Source of the DNA: Pempheris klunzingeri
Taxonomy: Eukaryota; Chordata; Actinopteri; Acropomatiformes; Pempheridae
Assembly (NCBI RefSeq): GCF_042242105.1
Contig: NC_092017.1
Coordinates: forward strand, 2,455,652-2,519,651
Length of the DNA: 64,000 bases
Direction: 5' to 3'
The notes under the pieces were generated by a model. That model did no database searches. It saw nothing but the letters and a program-made list of their open reading frames with translations, and was not told the DNA's origin. Shown piece after piece: positions 1 to 11,272 of the stretch. The position numbers were made by a program, and so were the translations under genes. Numbering within the stretch: the stretch's first letter is position 1; each line of letters starts with the position of its first letter.

Positions 1-442
1 AGAACCGACGTTTCTATCAGGTTCAAGATGGAATAAGTTTTTAACTGTTGTAAAAGCTTACTCAGAAGACTTCAGTATCCAGTTCAGTGAACTCATAACT
101 GTGGACCTCTAAATTTGATTATGACAGCGCTGCCGACCCTCAGGTGAGAGCAGAGTTTCTTTTGGTTGACGACCAGCTCTCCAGCGGTGGACTGGATGAA
201 CTCCACTGACCCACTGCTGGATGAGTCATTCCACAATCTAATGGCTTTACTGTCCTGGAGTAGAAAGCAAATACTAACTGTGGGCACAGTAACAGAAGAG
301 AAGCTTTTGTAGGAAGTGTTGAGCTCCATTGAACTTGTAACTAGAAACTTAAAAGCAGTCGAGGTGATTTGAATGAATGCGTGAAAGAAAAGCATGGTTC
401 TGTTTAACAAGCGGCTGTTCTCAGCAGAGTATGACATCACAT

Positions 443-650
443 TAGGTGGTTAGCACTGTTGCCTCACAACAACAGTCTGCATGTTTTCTCCTGTACCAAA
501 GACTGTACAGGTTAGGTTCACTGGTGCCTGAATCACCCATAGGTGGGACTGGCTGTCTGTCTCTGTGTCCTGCCTTTTGCCCAGTGTCAGCTGGGATTGG
601 CTATAGCCCCCCTGCGACCCTGTAGAATAAGCGGTATAAATGAATTTACC
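443..650. repeat. short interspersed repeat, family A, in a ctns intron
   Basis: This begins with a GGTTAGCACTGTTGCCTCAC-type motif and ends with a GTGTCAGCTGGGATTGGCTATAGC-like stretch followed by a sequence resembling AAGCGGTATAAATGAA. It is a degenerate copy of a widespread teleost repeat, seen again at about 12515, 19365, 32655 and 39555. The rest of 1-774 is intron with no exon that I can support. Confidence 0.6.
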
Positions 651-774
651 GTCATAGTTCAGGGAATTATCATTATTCCAATTTTTGAATGCATCTTTAA
701 AATGGCTCTGCAGTTTGTCTGGATATCCTTGAATCTGTTTTGGTGTGTAATCCACTGTTTCCTCTCTCTTCCAG

Positions 775-3006
775 AGGGGGGGCCAGAAGGTCTCCTGTAC
801 AGCCTTGCTCTTGTTGCTGATTGGCTGGACATTTGCCTTGGTCAGCTTGTTTCTTGCGGTCGCCAAACAGATCAGCTGGCTGGTTTACCTGTACTACTTC
901 TCCTACATCAAACTAGCAGTCACTCTGGTCAAATATGTGCCACAGGTACGTTGTGCACATGCACACACGAAGGGACCAAAGGAATGGAAACATCCTGCAC
1001 GCAGGAAATACTACCTTTTTGTTTAAGGATTCCATTTATGGTAGTGTGTGTTTCCTATTGTGTCTGTGTCAGTAGTGGCATTCAAAAGATGGATTAATGT
1101 TCAGTATAACACCAGTTATTGTGAGAGTTCTAAAGGTGTGTTTTTCCAGGTGTATATGAACTACAAGAGACAAAGTACTGACGGCTGGAGTATTGGAAAT
1201 GTGCTGCTGGACTTCACTGGTGGAATCCTCAGTATTCTGCAGATGATCTTACAGTCTTACAACAATGGTAACTACTGTGCTTCATGCTGTTTAATACTCT
1301 ATGCTGCTATCATTCGTAGCATTAAGGACAGTCACACATTTAAAGGAGGGTTTGACAGAATGGTAATTTAGCTTCTGCGGTTGTAGACGTGTTCAGAGCT
1401 ATTCTTAAAAAAAAAAAAAGTGAAAACGCTTAAGAGGTTCATTCATTTACAAAAAGTCTGAAAGGTAAAAGAAACCCGATTTAGAAATGTCTTTGCCTTT
1501 GCACTGGCTGGAGGCGTCGTGGTTCCTGGATGCTCATACGTACATATGTCGTCTGTCAAGAACACCTAGAATGAACTTGTTTAAGTTTGGCTCAGACGTC
1601 CACGTGGGCTGCAGGATGAACTGGTCAGATTTGGGTGGTCAAAGGTTAAAGTCAGAACATTTTGAAATCCTAAAGGTCCGATGGTCTCCTGCACTATAGG
1701 CCAATATTCACAAGGGCTGATTGTGACCATATTTGACTGAATACTGAATTGGTGTGACACTAATTTGGGTGTGGACAGACATGAATGGTTGGTGGACGCA
1801 TTCATCTGTGAGGCTGTCATTCTAGTTTTCACATGTATATGTGTTTTCACTGTTTTGCAATGTCTATAGAAATGTTGAAATAATAATAATGATAATAATA
1901 ATAATATTAATGCCATCAGTCAAACGAATCTTTAACTTTGTGTGTTGTCTCTTTTTGGCAAATGAAGTACACCCCTAATAAGTGGAGTGTAAAGAAGAAT
2001 AAGAATAAGACGGCCTTTATTTATCCTGGAGGAAATTATTGTGCCAGAGTGCGATACAGAGGTCATCACAACAATACAAAATATTAAAATACAAAATTGA
2101 ACAGAAACTTAGACACAATAAAATACAATTAAATAGTCTGTCCCTTTTCTTAAAACAAAAAGTGCAGATTTGTGAGACAGAAGGCTTTAACCATAACTGT
2201 ACAAAAACCTTCACTTAATGGACTGTGAAAAGGCAACCAGAGTAACTGAACATCTGCCACCAGTGCATCACGAGGCAGCACTCAGGTTTACAACGAACCA
2301 CTGTGTGCTGTATCCTGTTCAGGCCACAGGGCTTAGGACTTAGGACAAGACGGCAATGTTAATGAATTGAAACATGTCCACACACCGTGCTCCAGTCCCA
2401 CGTCAACTGTCTCTGTCAAATATGATTAAACAAAAGGAAGAGACGCAGATTAGGTTGTGAGATGATGATCAAGGTTTGTAGCATTTGCTAGATGGCACAA
2501 AATATAGCAGAGGCTGATGGAGCGTCATTCGTTTTCAAGGTGTTTGGTCATAAACAAACACTTTGGAAAAGTTTGGAGCACAGTAATCACAAATTATCCC
2601 AAGGGCTGCATGAATGTCAGATCGCCATTTAATTTGGTTCAATTGAATAGTTAGTTCAGTCTGGAGCAGACCGGGGAACCATGGTGACTGACATCCTCAC
2701 TGCTAACGTGGCTGAAGATGAACACAGAGGACGTATTTGCAAAAAAAATTAAAATGCATTGAAAACATTGAACTACTTTTACACCTGCACTTAAAATAAG
2801 TATTGTGCTGTATGTGTGACTGACAGCATGTTGTTTTCTGTCTGTGTGTCTCCTCAGAGGAGTGGAGGCTGATCTTTGGTGATCCTACTAAGTTTGGTCT
2901 GGGTCTGTTCTCTGTGGTGTTTGACATCATCTTCATGGCTCAGCACTACTGCCTCTACAGACAGCCGGCACAGTACGAAGCTGTTGCAGAGCAACAAGAA
3001 GACTGA
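775..3006 (+). CDS. ctns: cystinosin, C-terminal exons (5' part lies outside the window)
   Basis: Coding exons 775..945, 1150..1267 and 2858..3006 join in phase and give the last 145 residues of cystinosin, the lysosomal cystine/proton symporter (about 367 aa in human). Exon 1 here starts after an AG acceptor at 773-774 and encodes membrane segments and the second PQ-loop, with the Pro-Gln at its very end (YIKLAVTLVKYVPQ). Exon 2 holds GWSIGNVLLDFTGG, which keeps the Asp that couples protons in the human protein. Exon 3 holds LIFGDPTKFGLGLFS and the last helix, then a TGA. The cytosolic tail ends in QYEAVAEQQED, so the human GYDQL lysosomal signal is replaced by a YxxPhi-type YEAV. All junctions are GT-AG. 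An ATTAAA lies about 300 bases past the stop. Upstream coding exons are not in the window. The gene points towards trappc8 (convergent). Confidence 0.95.
1994..2215 (-). mobile_element. probable LINE 3' tail in a ctns intron
   Basis: An AAGAATAAGAATAAG tract is followed by a CTTTATTTATCCTGGAGG-like stretch. Read on the minus strand this is a terminal AATAAAG and a short (TTCTTA)n tail, the usual 3' end of Rex/RTE-like fish LINEs. No coding part is left. The intron around it, 1268-2857, shows nothing else I recognise. Confidence 0.4.
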
Positions 3007-3267
3007 CACTGACTTGATGTTGTCTAGATGGACTGCCTAAAAACCCAATCATGAGGGAATGCACAGCTGATTTGTATCAGACAACAAGAATGAGCACAAC
3101 AGATAAACCAGCAAGTGATTCAAGCTGCAGCAGAGGTCAGAGGTCGTCTGTGGCTCCAGAGCAGCTTGTGCACAGTGCCTTCCTTTTTCCTTTTCTTTTT
3201 TTAATATAAAACCACTGCTATGAAACTTTTGGTTGATAGACAGTTTAAGAAAAACAGATGTACTGTA

Positions 3268-3298
<31 letters not shown>

Positions 3299-3302
3299 CT
3301 TT

Positions 3303-3308
3303 ATTAAA
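3303..3308 (+). other. possible ctns polyadenylation signal (ATTAAA)
   Basis: ATTAAA lies about 300 bases downstream of the ctns stop codon, just after a (GAT)n run at about 3268-3294. Position and strand fit the ctns 3' end. No transcript evidence is available here. Confidence 0.4.
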
Positions 3309-3559
3309 TGCAATATCACGACTGTCGTTGCAGAACTTTCAGCCTGTTTCCTATTTTGGCTCACCAAGTATCAGTAGTCACGTAGATTCTGGTGAATAAG
3401 AAACAAAGGATGTCTAAGAGTCTCCGTTACGTAGTTGAGCTGTGTAGGTCAGGGTCACTACTAGTTGAAATACTGTGTGGCAGACCAGAACTCCTAATCA
3501 AAAATAAGAAATGAATATATGTATGAGTCAATAAGTAAATAAATATACCATTAAATTCA

Positions 3560-3760
3560 CTAAAGGTAATATTAAAAACAAATGGAGTCACTAAAGGTTT
3601 CATACATTGATAATTCTGTTCCAAGTCCCCAGAGGTTAAAGTCTGCCCCCTGAACCCAAACTGGAAGGAGGTTCCACAGGAGAGGAGCCTGATAGCTGAA
3701 AGCTCTGGCTCCATCACTACTTTAGAGGACCTTAGGAACCACCAGTAGGTGTGACGCACA
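3560..3760 (-). mobile_element. L2-like LINE fragment (end of the RT open frame)
   Basis: Minus-strand translation contains AIRLLSCGTSFQFGFRG in one frame and SYQAPLLWNLLPVWVQGAD in another. The second matches the extreme C-terminus that follows the RT domain in L2-type fish LINEs. It lies downstream, on the same strand, of the RT piece at 4040-4662. The two may be one element split by about 280 bases of unrelated DNA. Confidence 0.5.
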
Positions 3761-4039
3761 TGAGATGTATGGTCACATTTATGTAATTTTGTTTGTTTTA
3801 TTTTGAAAGGGTTATTTCTGTGAGATAAATGTACTAATATGAACCGTAATGGTCAATGATTATCTCTTAAATGAGATGACAAGACCTCATTGTATTTATA
3901 CACTTAGAGCATTTCAGTGTTTCCAGTAGGAGGCAGAGTGGGACTCTCCTTTTGAACGGACTCTTGTTTACTTCCTCATTCTGCTGAGCGAAGCTGCACG
4001 GACCAGAAGCACTGTCACCTGTCTCATTCTTTCTCCTGT

Positions 4040-4662
4040 TTATACAGGACTCTTCTCTGTTAATGGGTTCTCTATCTGAGACCTGTTACATAGGCCTGCA
4101 GTCTGGGAGCACAGTGCTCTAGTGGGGTAGTACAGTACTATGAGTTCTTTAAGATATGATGGAGCCTGACCATTAAGAACCTTGTAGGTGAGAAGGATTT
4201 TAAACTCTATTCTAGATTTTACTGGAAGCCAGTGAAGAGAAGCCAGTACAGGAGAAATATGGTCTCTTCTCTTAGTTCTCATCAGAACACGAGCAGCAGA
4301 GTTCTGGACCAGCTGGAGAGTCTTTAAGGACTTATTGGGGCAGCCTGATAAGGAGTTACAATAGTCCAACCTGGAAGTGACAAATGCATGGATCATTCTG
4401 CATCATCTATAGACAGGATGGACCTGATTTTAGCAATATTACATAGATGGAAAAAGGCAGTCCTGGAAATCTGTTTCATGTGGGAGTTAAAGGACAAATC
4501 CTGATCAAAGATAACTCCCAGATTCCTCACAGTGGAGCTGGAGGCCAGAGTAATGCCATCCAGAGCAGTTATATTGTTAGAAAAGGTGTCTCTAAGGTGT
4601 TTGGGGCCGAGCAGAATAACTTCAGTTTTGTCTGAGTTTAGCAGCAGAAAGTTGCTGCTCAT
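4040..4662 (-). pseudogene. broken reverse transcriptase of an L2-like non-LTR retrotransposon
   Basis: Two overlapping minus-strand frames cover the C-terminal half of a LINE reverse transcriptase. The upstream frame (4393-4662) reads LLLNSDKTEVILLGPKH, SSTVRNLGVIFDQDLSFN and RTAFFHLCNIAKIRSIL. The downstream frame (4040-4396) reads FVTSRLDYCNSLSG, LQLVQNSAARVLMRTKRRD and VLASLHWLPVKSRIEFKI. These are standard thumb-region motifs of L2/Jockey-type elements. A frameshift near 4393 joins the two frames, so the copy is dead. The N-terminal endonuclease and the catalytic FADD part of the RT are missing. The 3' UTR tails elsewhere in the window (5361, 8201, 25848) probably belong to the same or a close family. 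Confidence 0.85.
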
Positions 4663-5238
4663 CCATTGTGATCATTTATCAGAATATGCAGCTGAAATAA
4701 TGGGAGTGGATAAAGGAAATCAAACATATGTGAGTACTACTAGGTTTAGATTCAAGTGCAGTCCTGGTTAGTCTTAAATACACCTATTTTAAGATGCAGA
4801 CAGGATATTCTCTACGAAATCTTACAATCCGTATAAAGAATTATTAGACTAGTGACTGCAGGTAGCAGCTCCTGTAGGATTTGAAACAGTCGAGCTGACT
4901 ATACCAATAAGTAAGGCAGGAACTAAAGCATTCACATGCAACCAAATGATGTGGTAGAGGTTATGGCATAAAGATACTAAAGGAAGGCATTTATATTGGA
5001 TCCAGCAAGAAGTAGGAGAGAAAGAGTGCCTGGTGAGCAGGATTAGACTGCACACACTACATGAGATTCATCTCTACACCTCGTTAAGAAGCATTAAGAA
5101 CATGTGATGTCTGCAGTCACAGACAGACTGGATCGTCGGACACTCATGTTTTTCAATAATATCATACTGTTAATCTGTTAGTCACACTCCTATTGTCAGT
5201 GCTATAGTCACTGCTAGTACGTTGGTTGCTGTTTGTGT

Positions 5239-5645
<407 letters not shown>

Positions 5646-7426
5646 CCTGTCACTCTATTCTGTCCTAAATATGACAGTTATTAAGGAATGAACTGGAACG
5701 TAAAGGATTGAACAGTTGGACCTTAAAACAATCTTCTCAAGCAGCCCTGGAGAGCTGGTTTTAGAGCGTGTCAGCAGGTAGTAAGGTAAACATGTATGCA
5801 CACTGCAGGTGTAAACAGGTAGTAATAAATCTGTGCAGTAAGATGTGAAGTGTATCGGTGTGGTGCGACTAAGTGGCACAGTGACGAGCCCACAAACGGT
5901 CCTACGGTCTGTGGATGAAGCTTCCCTGAGCCTGATGCTGTGGGACCAGACTCAGTGGTGCACCTGTGGTGACGTTCAGTATTACTGGTCTGAAGGTTTT
6001 ACAGCTGGAACCCTAGTGCACAGCTGCTTCCATGGAAGCAAATGGGCCCGGGGACAGCTAGGTGTTTCCCATCATGCAGTGAGTGAGAGCGACTGCAGCC
6101 TCTTTGATCTCATGAGGTTATTGTTGCCTACATTTTCATGGCATCAGAACAAGTTGGGATAAGATCAAGTTGGACAGAAATCTGTACCAGCATGCATTGT
6201 GCCAGTTATCTATTGTGCACAGGCACGGCTCATGTCGAATAAACTTAACGGGATGTACTGTAAATAGTAGCGATGTCCTCCAGCATGACTAAAGTGAATG
6301 TGTCTGAGTCTGAATAACATAAATAGCAGCATGCATACTGTATCTACTCTACAAATCTCTTAGAAGCCAAAAAGGAATTCTATATTAGTTTTCAGCAGCT
6401 CAGCTGCAGCACATAAAACCACAGGTTAATGTCCCTTCAGTCCGGTTAGATCCTTACCTTACCAGCCGACCTGGCCGGGGTCGATCCGGTCACAACCATT
6501 TATCTAATAAAGGGATAAGACGACACATATTAATAAGATGGCTGTCACTGGATTGTTCTGTCAAATCCACTATTGCATCAGTTTAATCACGTTCAGTGTA
6601 TTTTCGGTTCATCCAACAAACTCCTGCACTTAAAGCTTGAGTTGAGAAGAAAGATGGAATTGCTGTGCTTCCAACAGGATTTTGTAAAAGTTTAATTTAG
6701 ATACGTTACAGCTTTCACAGCTGTGGTTGTTTATGGGTCTGTTCAGCTGCGTCAGAGGCATTTTGGTCCGTGCAAAGAAAAGTACAGGACATTTCAATCT
6801 ACATACCCAACAGCTTAAATTTACAAATGACATAAAAAATGTGCAACCATACGCCAAAGAGTGAACAGGTTCCATATAATGAGTACCAGGGTAGTGAATA
6901 GTATAATACAGCCGCTCAACAAACGCTGCAGAAACTCTGGGAAAGAGGAGAGCTAACAGTTCTCACAACGCAGCATAGCTAAAATGAATATAATTAGGTC
7001 TCTACCCTCATAGTACACGTCATAAATATAAAGCTGGTTAACACAGTGGTAATACAGAGCATTTCAAAAGTACTGATCTGTCTCAACTCAGACGCTTCAG
7101 CTGAAGTTTAGCTGCAACAGAAATGCTAGTTAAAGGGAAACTCTGCTTATTTGTATCAGTCCAAAATAATCATACAAATTGTATTGTAGTATATGCAAAT
7201 GAATCATGTTTAAGCGAATGGCACTGCCACTGATTCAGCAGACACTGATACCTCGGACTTGTTTTTGCTAGAAACCTCTCGGGTGACTTCTCACCGTGGA
7301 AGAAACGTTTGTTGAAGATCTCTGTCTGGTCTCAGGTTGAAGAAAATGATCTTTACTTAAGAATCATGTGATGTCCCGTGCCCTTACCTGTTCATCTGTG
7401 TGGCTCTGTCCGTTCAGACAGCTGCT

Positions 7427-7460
7427 GGGTGGGGCTGGGTGGGGCTGGGTGGGGCTGGGT
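7427..7460 (+). repeat. 10-bp tandem repeat, G-quadruplex-type tract
   Basis: About three and a half direct copies of GGGTGGGGCT give more than four G-runs of three or more with one- to two-base loops, a canonical intramolecular G-quadruplex pattern. Confidence 0.8.
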
Positions 7461-8200
7461 GAGCCTAGTGTCTCTAGTTTATAAAGTGGTGACGGCTACC
7501 AACAGGCTCCTCTTCAGTTCCTCACACACCATCTCCATTGTTATGCACACCCTCCTCTACTGATTCTTCTGACCTCCACACTCATGTTGTGTTGTGTATT
7601 TAATGAATCTCAGTTTTCTTCAGAAATTACCTTGATCACCATTTGAAACATTGGCTGACTAGACGTCATGCTGACAGTGTCAATCCTGGTGTCACACCAA
7701 AAGCTAAAGTCATGACTGAATTTCAGGAATGCTGTCATGCTGTTGCAGTAGATCGGCTAGACAGACGGTCCGGAGTGGCCGGCCTGCATTTGTTATTCAC
7801 CAACAGTTACTGGTTTTCAAGGATTACTACGTTTACGGTCATGCAGCATGGAGGGAAATACAAACATGTAGTATTTGCAGTCATCTGCTCTGCATCCTAA
7901 AAACAGGAAATGCATACAATAAAACACAGATGTTTGTCTGGAGAACCAAAAAGCAAGAGTTCCACACCTAATACACGTCTGTCTCACATGGCACACAGGC
8001 ACAGAACATTCTGGGCTCTTACTGGAGAACACCATTACACTGTGGCTATGGCCCGAATGGTCTTTTAATATCTTCGGGCTCTGCGCTGCACCTCACCTCT
8101 CCGATGCTTGAATGTTGTACTTTCTATTGCTCGTCTGTAACAGTTAACCAGAACAAGGCTCGGAGAGTTTCTTTAGGCATCACAGCCGTTCTGCGCTTTC

Positions 8201-8374
8201 TTAATCTCTGATGCTGCTCATGTGGGGATTCTTGAATCCTTAATGTTGAATTCCTGAATCGTTGGGTCTCTCTCTAATTAAAGAGTTTGGTCTAGACCTG
8301 CTCTTTATGGAAAGAGTCTGGAGATAACGCTGTTATGAATTGTTGCTATATAAATAAAGATTGATTGATTGATT
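8201..8374 (+). mobile_element. L2-like LINE 3' tail, copy B
   Basis: Shares about 170 bases with copy A with only a few differences, from TCTGATGCTGCTCATGTGGG to the (GATT)n end. It is 5'-truncated, as expected for target-primed reverse transcription. Confidence 0.85.
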
Positions 8375-9580
8375 TTAACCAGGTTGGAGATGTGAGAGGA
8401 CCATGACGGAGGGGGGGGCTAAACACACAGCCAACAGTCCAGAGTGCTACATTTGCCAATCAGTTTCTGTGGAGCTGAAATCACCAGTAAAGATGTGAAG
8501 GGCGGTGGGGATGTCGTCCTCTGAGTGACTGCAGGCTGGTCGGGATGATGTGCTGTGGGACAAAGCACTACATCAGAAGGGGGGGGGGGGGGTTGGTTCC
8601 TTGTGATAACAGGATTATTAGTCCTGAAACGTTTCTTGCGCTGCGACAGTCATTAAGAAACATATCGAGAATGTTGTGACCAAAACAGAGAAGAGCAGAG
8701 ACGTCAGAGCTTAGAGTCTCCGTGCAGATTGTGCTCTGTGATAGATCTGCTGAAGACTGGAGGCAAACTGCTGGTATGGGTCAACATGTTTCCCATTAAA
8801 GTGGGTTTTGATTGTGACTATTCTTCTTCAATACTGTAGTCCCCCCCCCCCCACACACACTCACACACTCAGACAATCCGCACTTGACACTAAGGATCTC
8901 AATTTTGTTTTGTTTTTTTATATCTTTTAATTTTTCATTTACCTTAATTCAGCTCATGGTTTTCAACTGTCGTGTGACAAGTTGCATAATTAAATAAATT
9001 ATAGTTACAGTGACATATGTTCTGCAAATTTTATTTCCCACGATGAGAGTCTAACCTAAATGCACTTTATTTATACGTCCTGACACAGATTCTGAGGAAT
9101 CCCTCATTTATGGATTTATTTCATCGGCCTAAAAGTATTTACAGGATATGTAATGACGCTGACGCTGAAAATACTGCCATCAGTCGGAAAAATAGCCATC
9201 AGTGTTTCATTCTGTAATGGAAGTAACTAGAGCCCCTCCAATTCACTGAAAATAGAAAGGGCATGAACTTGGTGGAGCCGTAGCCCTGCTTGGGTTAGCA
9301 GTGTCATCAGCCAGTATTCACACCTGCGTCGTTGTGGGCTTAATACTTCCAACACACATCGTTTTATATACTTCATGAATGCATCTTCTGACAGTGTCCC
9401 TGCCCAGATATCAGACAGCCTCTCACAGTACATAAAGTGTCATTAGTTACATTTTTATTTTCTATTTACATCCAATTTGTTATATAAATATAATACATAA
9501 TTTTAAGAAAACCTGTCAAGTCAAGTCAATTCATACAAGAGTTTGATCACAATATGGGGTGGTTAAACACAGGTTAGAGT

Positions 9581-9605
9581 GGGGGAGGGGGAGGGGGAGG
9601 GGGGG
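9581..9605 (+). repeat. G-rich tract (GGGGGA)n, G-quadruplex-type
   Basis: Four G-runs of five or more separated by single A residues. It lies about 1 kb beyond the trappc8 stop codon on that gene's downstream side. Confidence 0.8.
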
Positions 9606-9974
9606 TGGAGGTTATGCTGACTGGACTGGCTGGACTCTAGAAAATCAACCGCATGCACATGAGGCAGTATGGGTAGTGTGTTGCACTGACAGGTTGAAAG
9701 TCACACAGAACGGGCAGTAAGATGAGCTTCATTCATCAGCCTGAAGAATGAAGGCTGCACAATATTCAGGAAGTAAACGCCTTGTGTTTGTTACACTAGT
9801 TAAGAACTGCTGAATCCATTCAGGGATTTTACACGTCTGATTCCTCTAGAGTTCCACATTTTGCAGATTGTGGACCGTCTGCTGTAACAGAGTCTGGAAC
9901 TGAAGGCTAGTCCAGCTGCAGTGGACCAGAGGCACAGAAACCAATACCCCAGTGTTGTGATGAAGCTTAACATT

Positions 9975-9975
<1 letters not shown>

Positions 9976-10009
<34 letters not shown>
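9976..10009. repeat. (AC)n microsatellite
   Basis: About 17 uninterrupted AC units, in the likely 3' flank or UTR of trappc8. Confidence 0.95.
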
Positions 10010-10012
<3 letters not shown>

Positions 10013-10565
10013 GTTCAAAACAAGTGCAGAAGTTTGTCTCTGACTTTGCTTTAAGGCTTCAGATCAGAGTCAACATTCTGGTCCGACACCAGTACGTCTG
10101 CTAGAAGCCAGATGATGGGATTACTGTTAGGTTCCAAACACAAGTGGGTGTTTGAGATGCTGGTGACAGGTGGGACTAAGGGCGGGTGGAGACAGTGGAG
10201 GTACAGGGGGCTGGATGGTAGGAAGGTACACCTGTATGTTGATGAGAGGGGCCCGCACAGAAAACCTACCATGCAAGTGAAACTCTTTGATGCTTGGCTG
10301 ATGAAACTAAATAGTTCTGAGGTCCACAAACTGCCTGACCACTTCATCTGAGACATCAACTTGCCAATCTCTAGAAACTGTAGCCGTTTGTTTCAAATAT
10401 TTTTTCCTGTTTTACTGATAAAAAATAATAAAACAAAAAAAAAAAAAAAATCATCTTTGCTTCTTGCTGTCCAGTATTAGCCCAGAGAACAAGGGTGTGT
10501 AGAGGAGAAGCTAGTGGAGTCCAGCAGAGTCCTGGTCCTCCTGTCTGTAGGGAATGATGCTCCAC

Positions 10566-11214
10566 TCAGGCGTTGTTGATGATTATGAGAGCAGGACTAG
10601 CTGTCTGCTGACTCGTATCACACATGGCGCCCTGCTCGGCCGGCTTGGCAAACACTCGCGGCGTGTTAAGGTTGTAGACTCCTGCCTGGAGGAAACAGGC
10701 TCGCAGAGTCAGGCACAGCACCTCCTGAGGCTTCAGCTGCAGCTTGTACTGGGTTTGACCCACCCAGGTGAACGAGCTGTGGACCTCCAGAGACTCCGGG
10801 CTGAAAAAGGCACAAGTGGAAGGAAAGTAAAGAAAATCATTTCACTTTTACAAAGACGACTGAAGGTTAAAGATATATTTAACGGGATATTTTAATACTA
10901 GTCCTGTTCAAAAGTCTTTCTAACAGGACTCCTTAATTTCACTGCTATCAACATCTGGTTTTGCCAAAGTCTGAGTGCATAAGTCACGTTGTAAAGGATA
11001 ATGTTGAGCAACGCAGCTGCCAAGGTGTTCATAAAATCTAAAAACAAAATCTTACCCTGTACTTTTGTGCCGCAACTCTATGATGACATCCACTTGAGCC
11101 AAGGAACAGTTTGACAGAGTCAGAGTCACCGGCACCAGACAGAGACTAGAGAGACAGACAGAGAGCAGCTTCACTAAGCAGTTCCTCTGATGTGTGCCCA
11201 CTGTGAGGATGGCA

Positions 11215-11272
<58 letters not shown>

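Noticed and set aside
543-1097. 184-codon plus-strand ORF starting in the ctns intron
   Set aside because: It covers a short interspersed repeat and crosses the ctns exon at 775-945 in a frame that does not give cystinosin.
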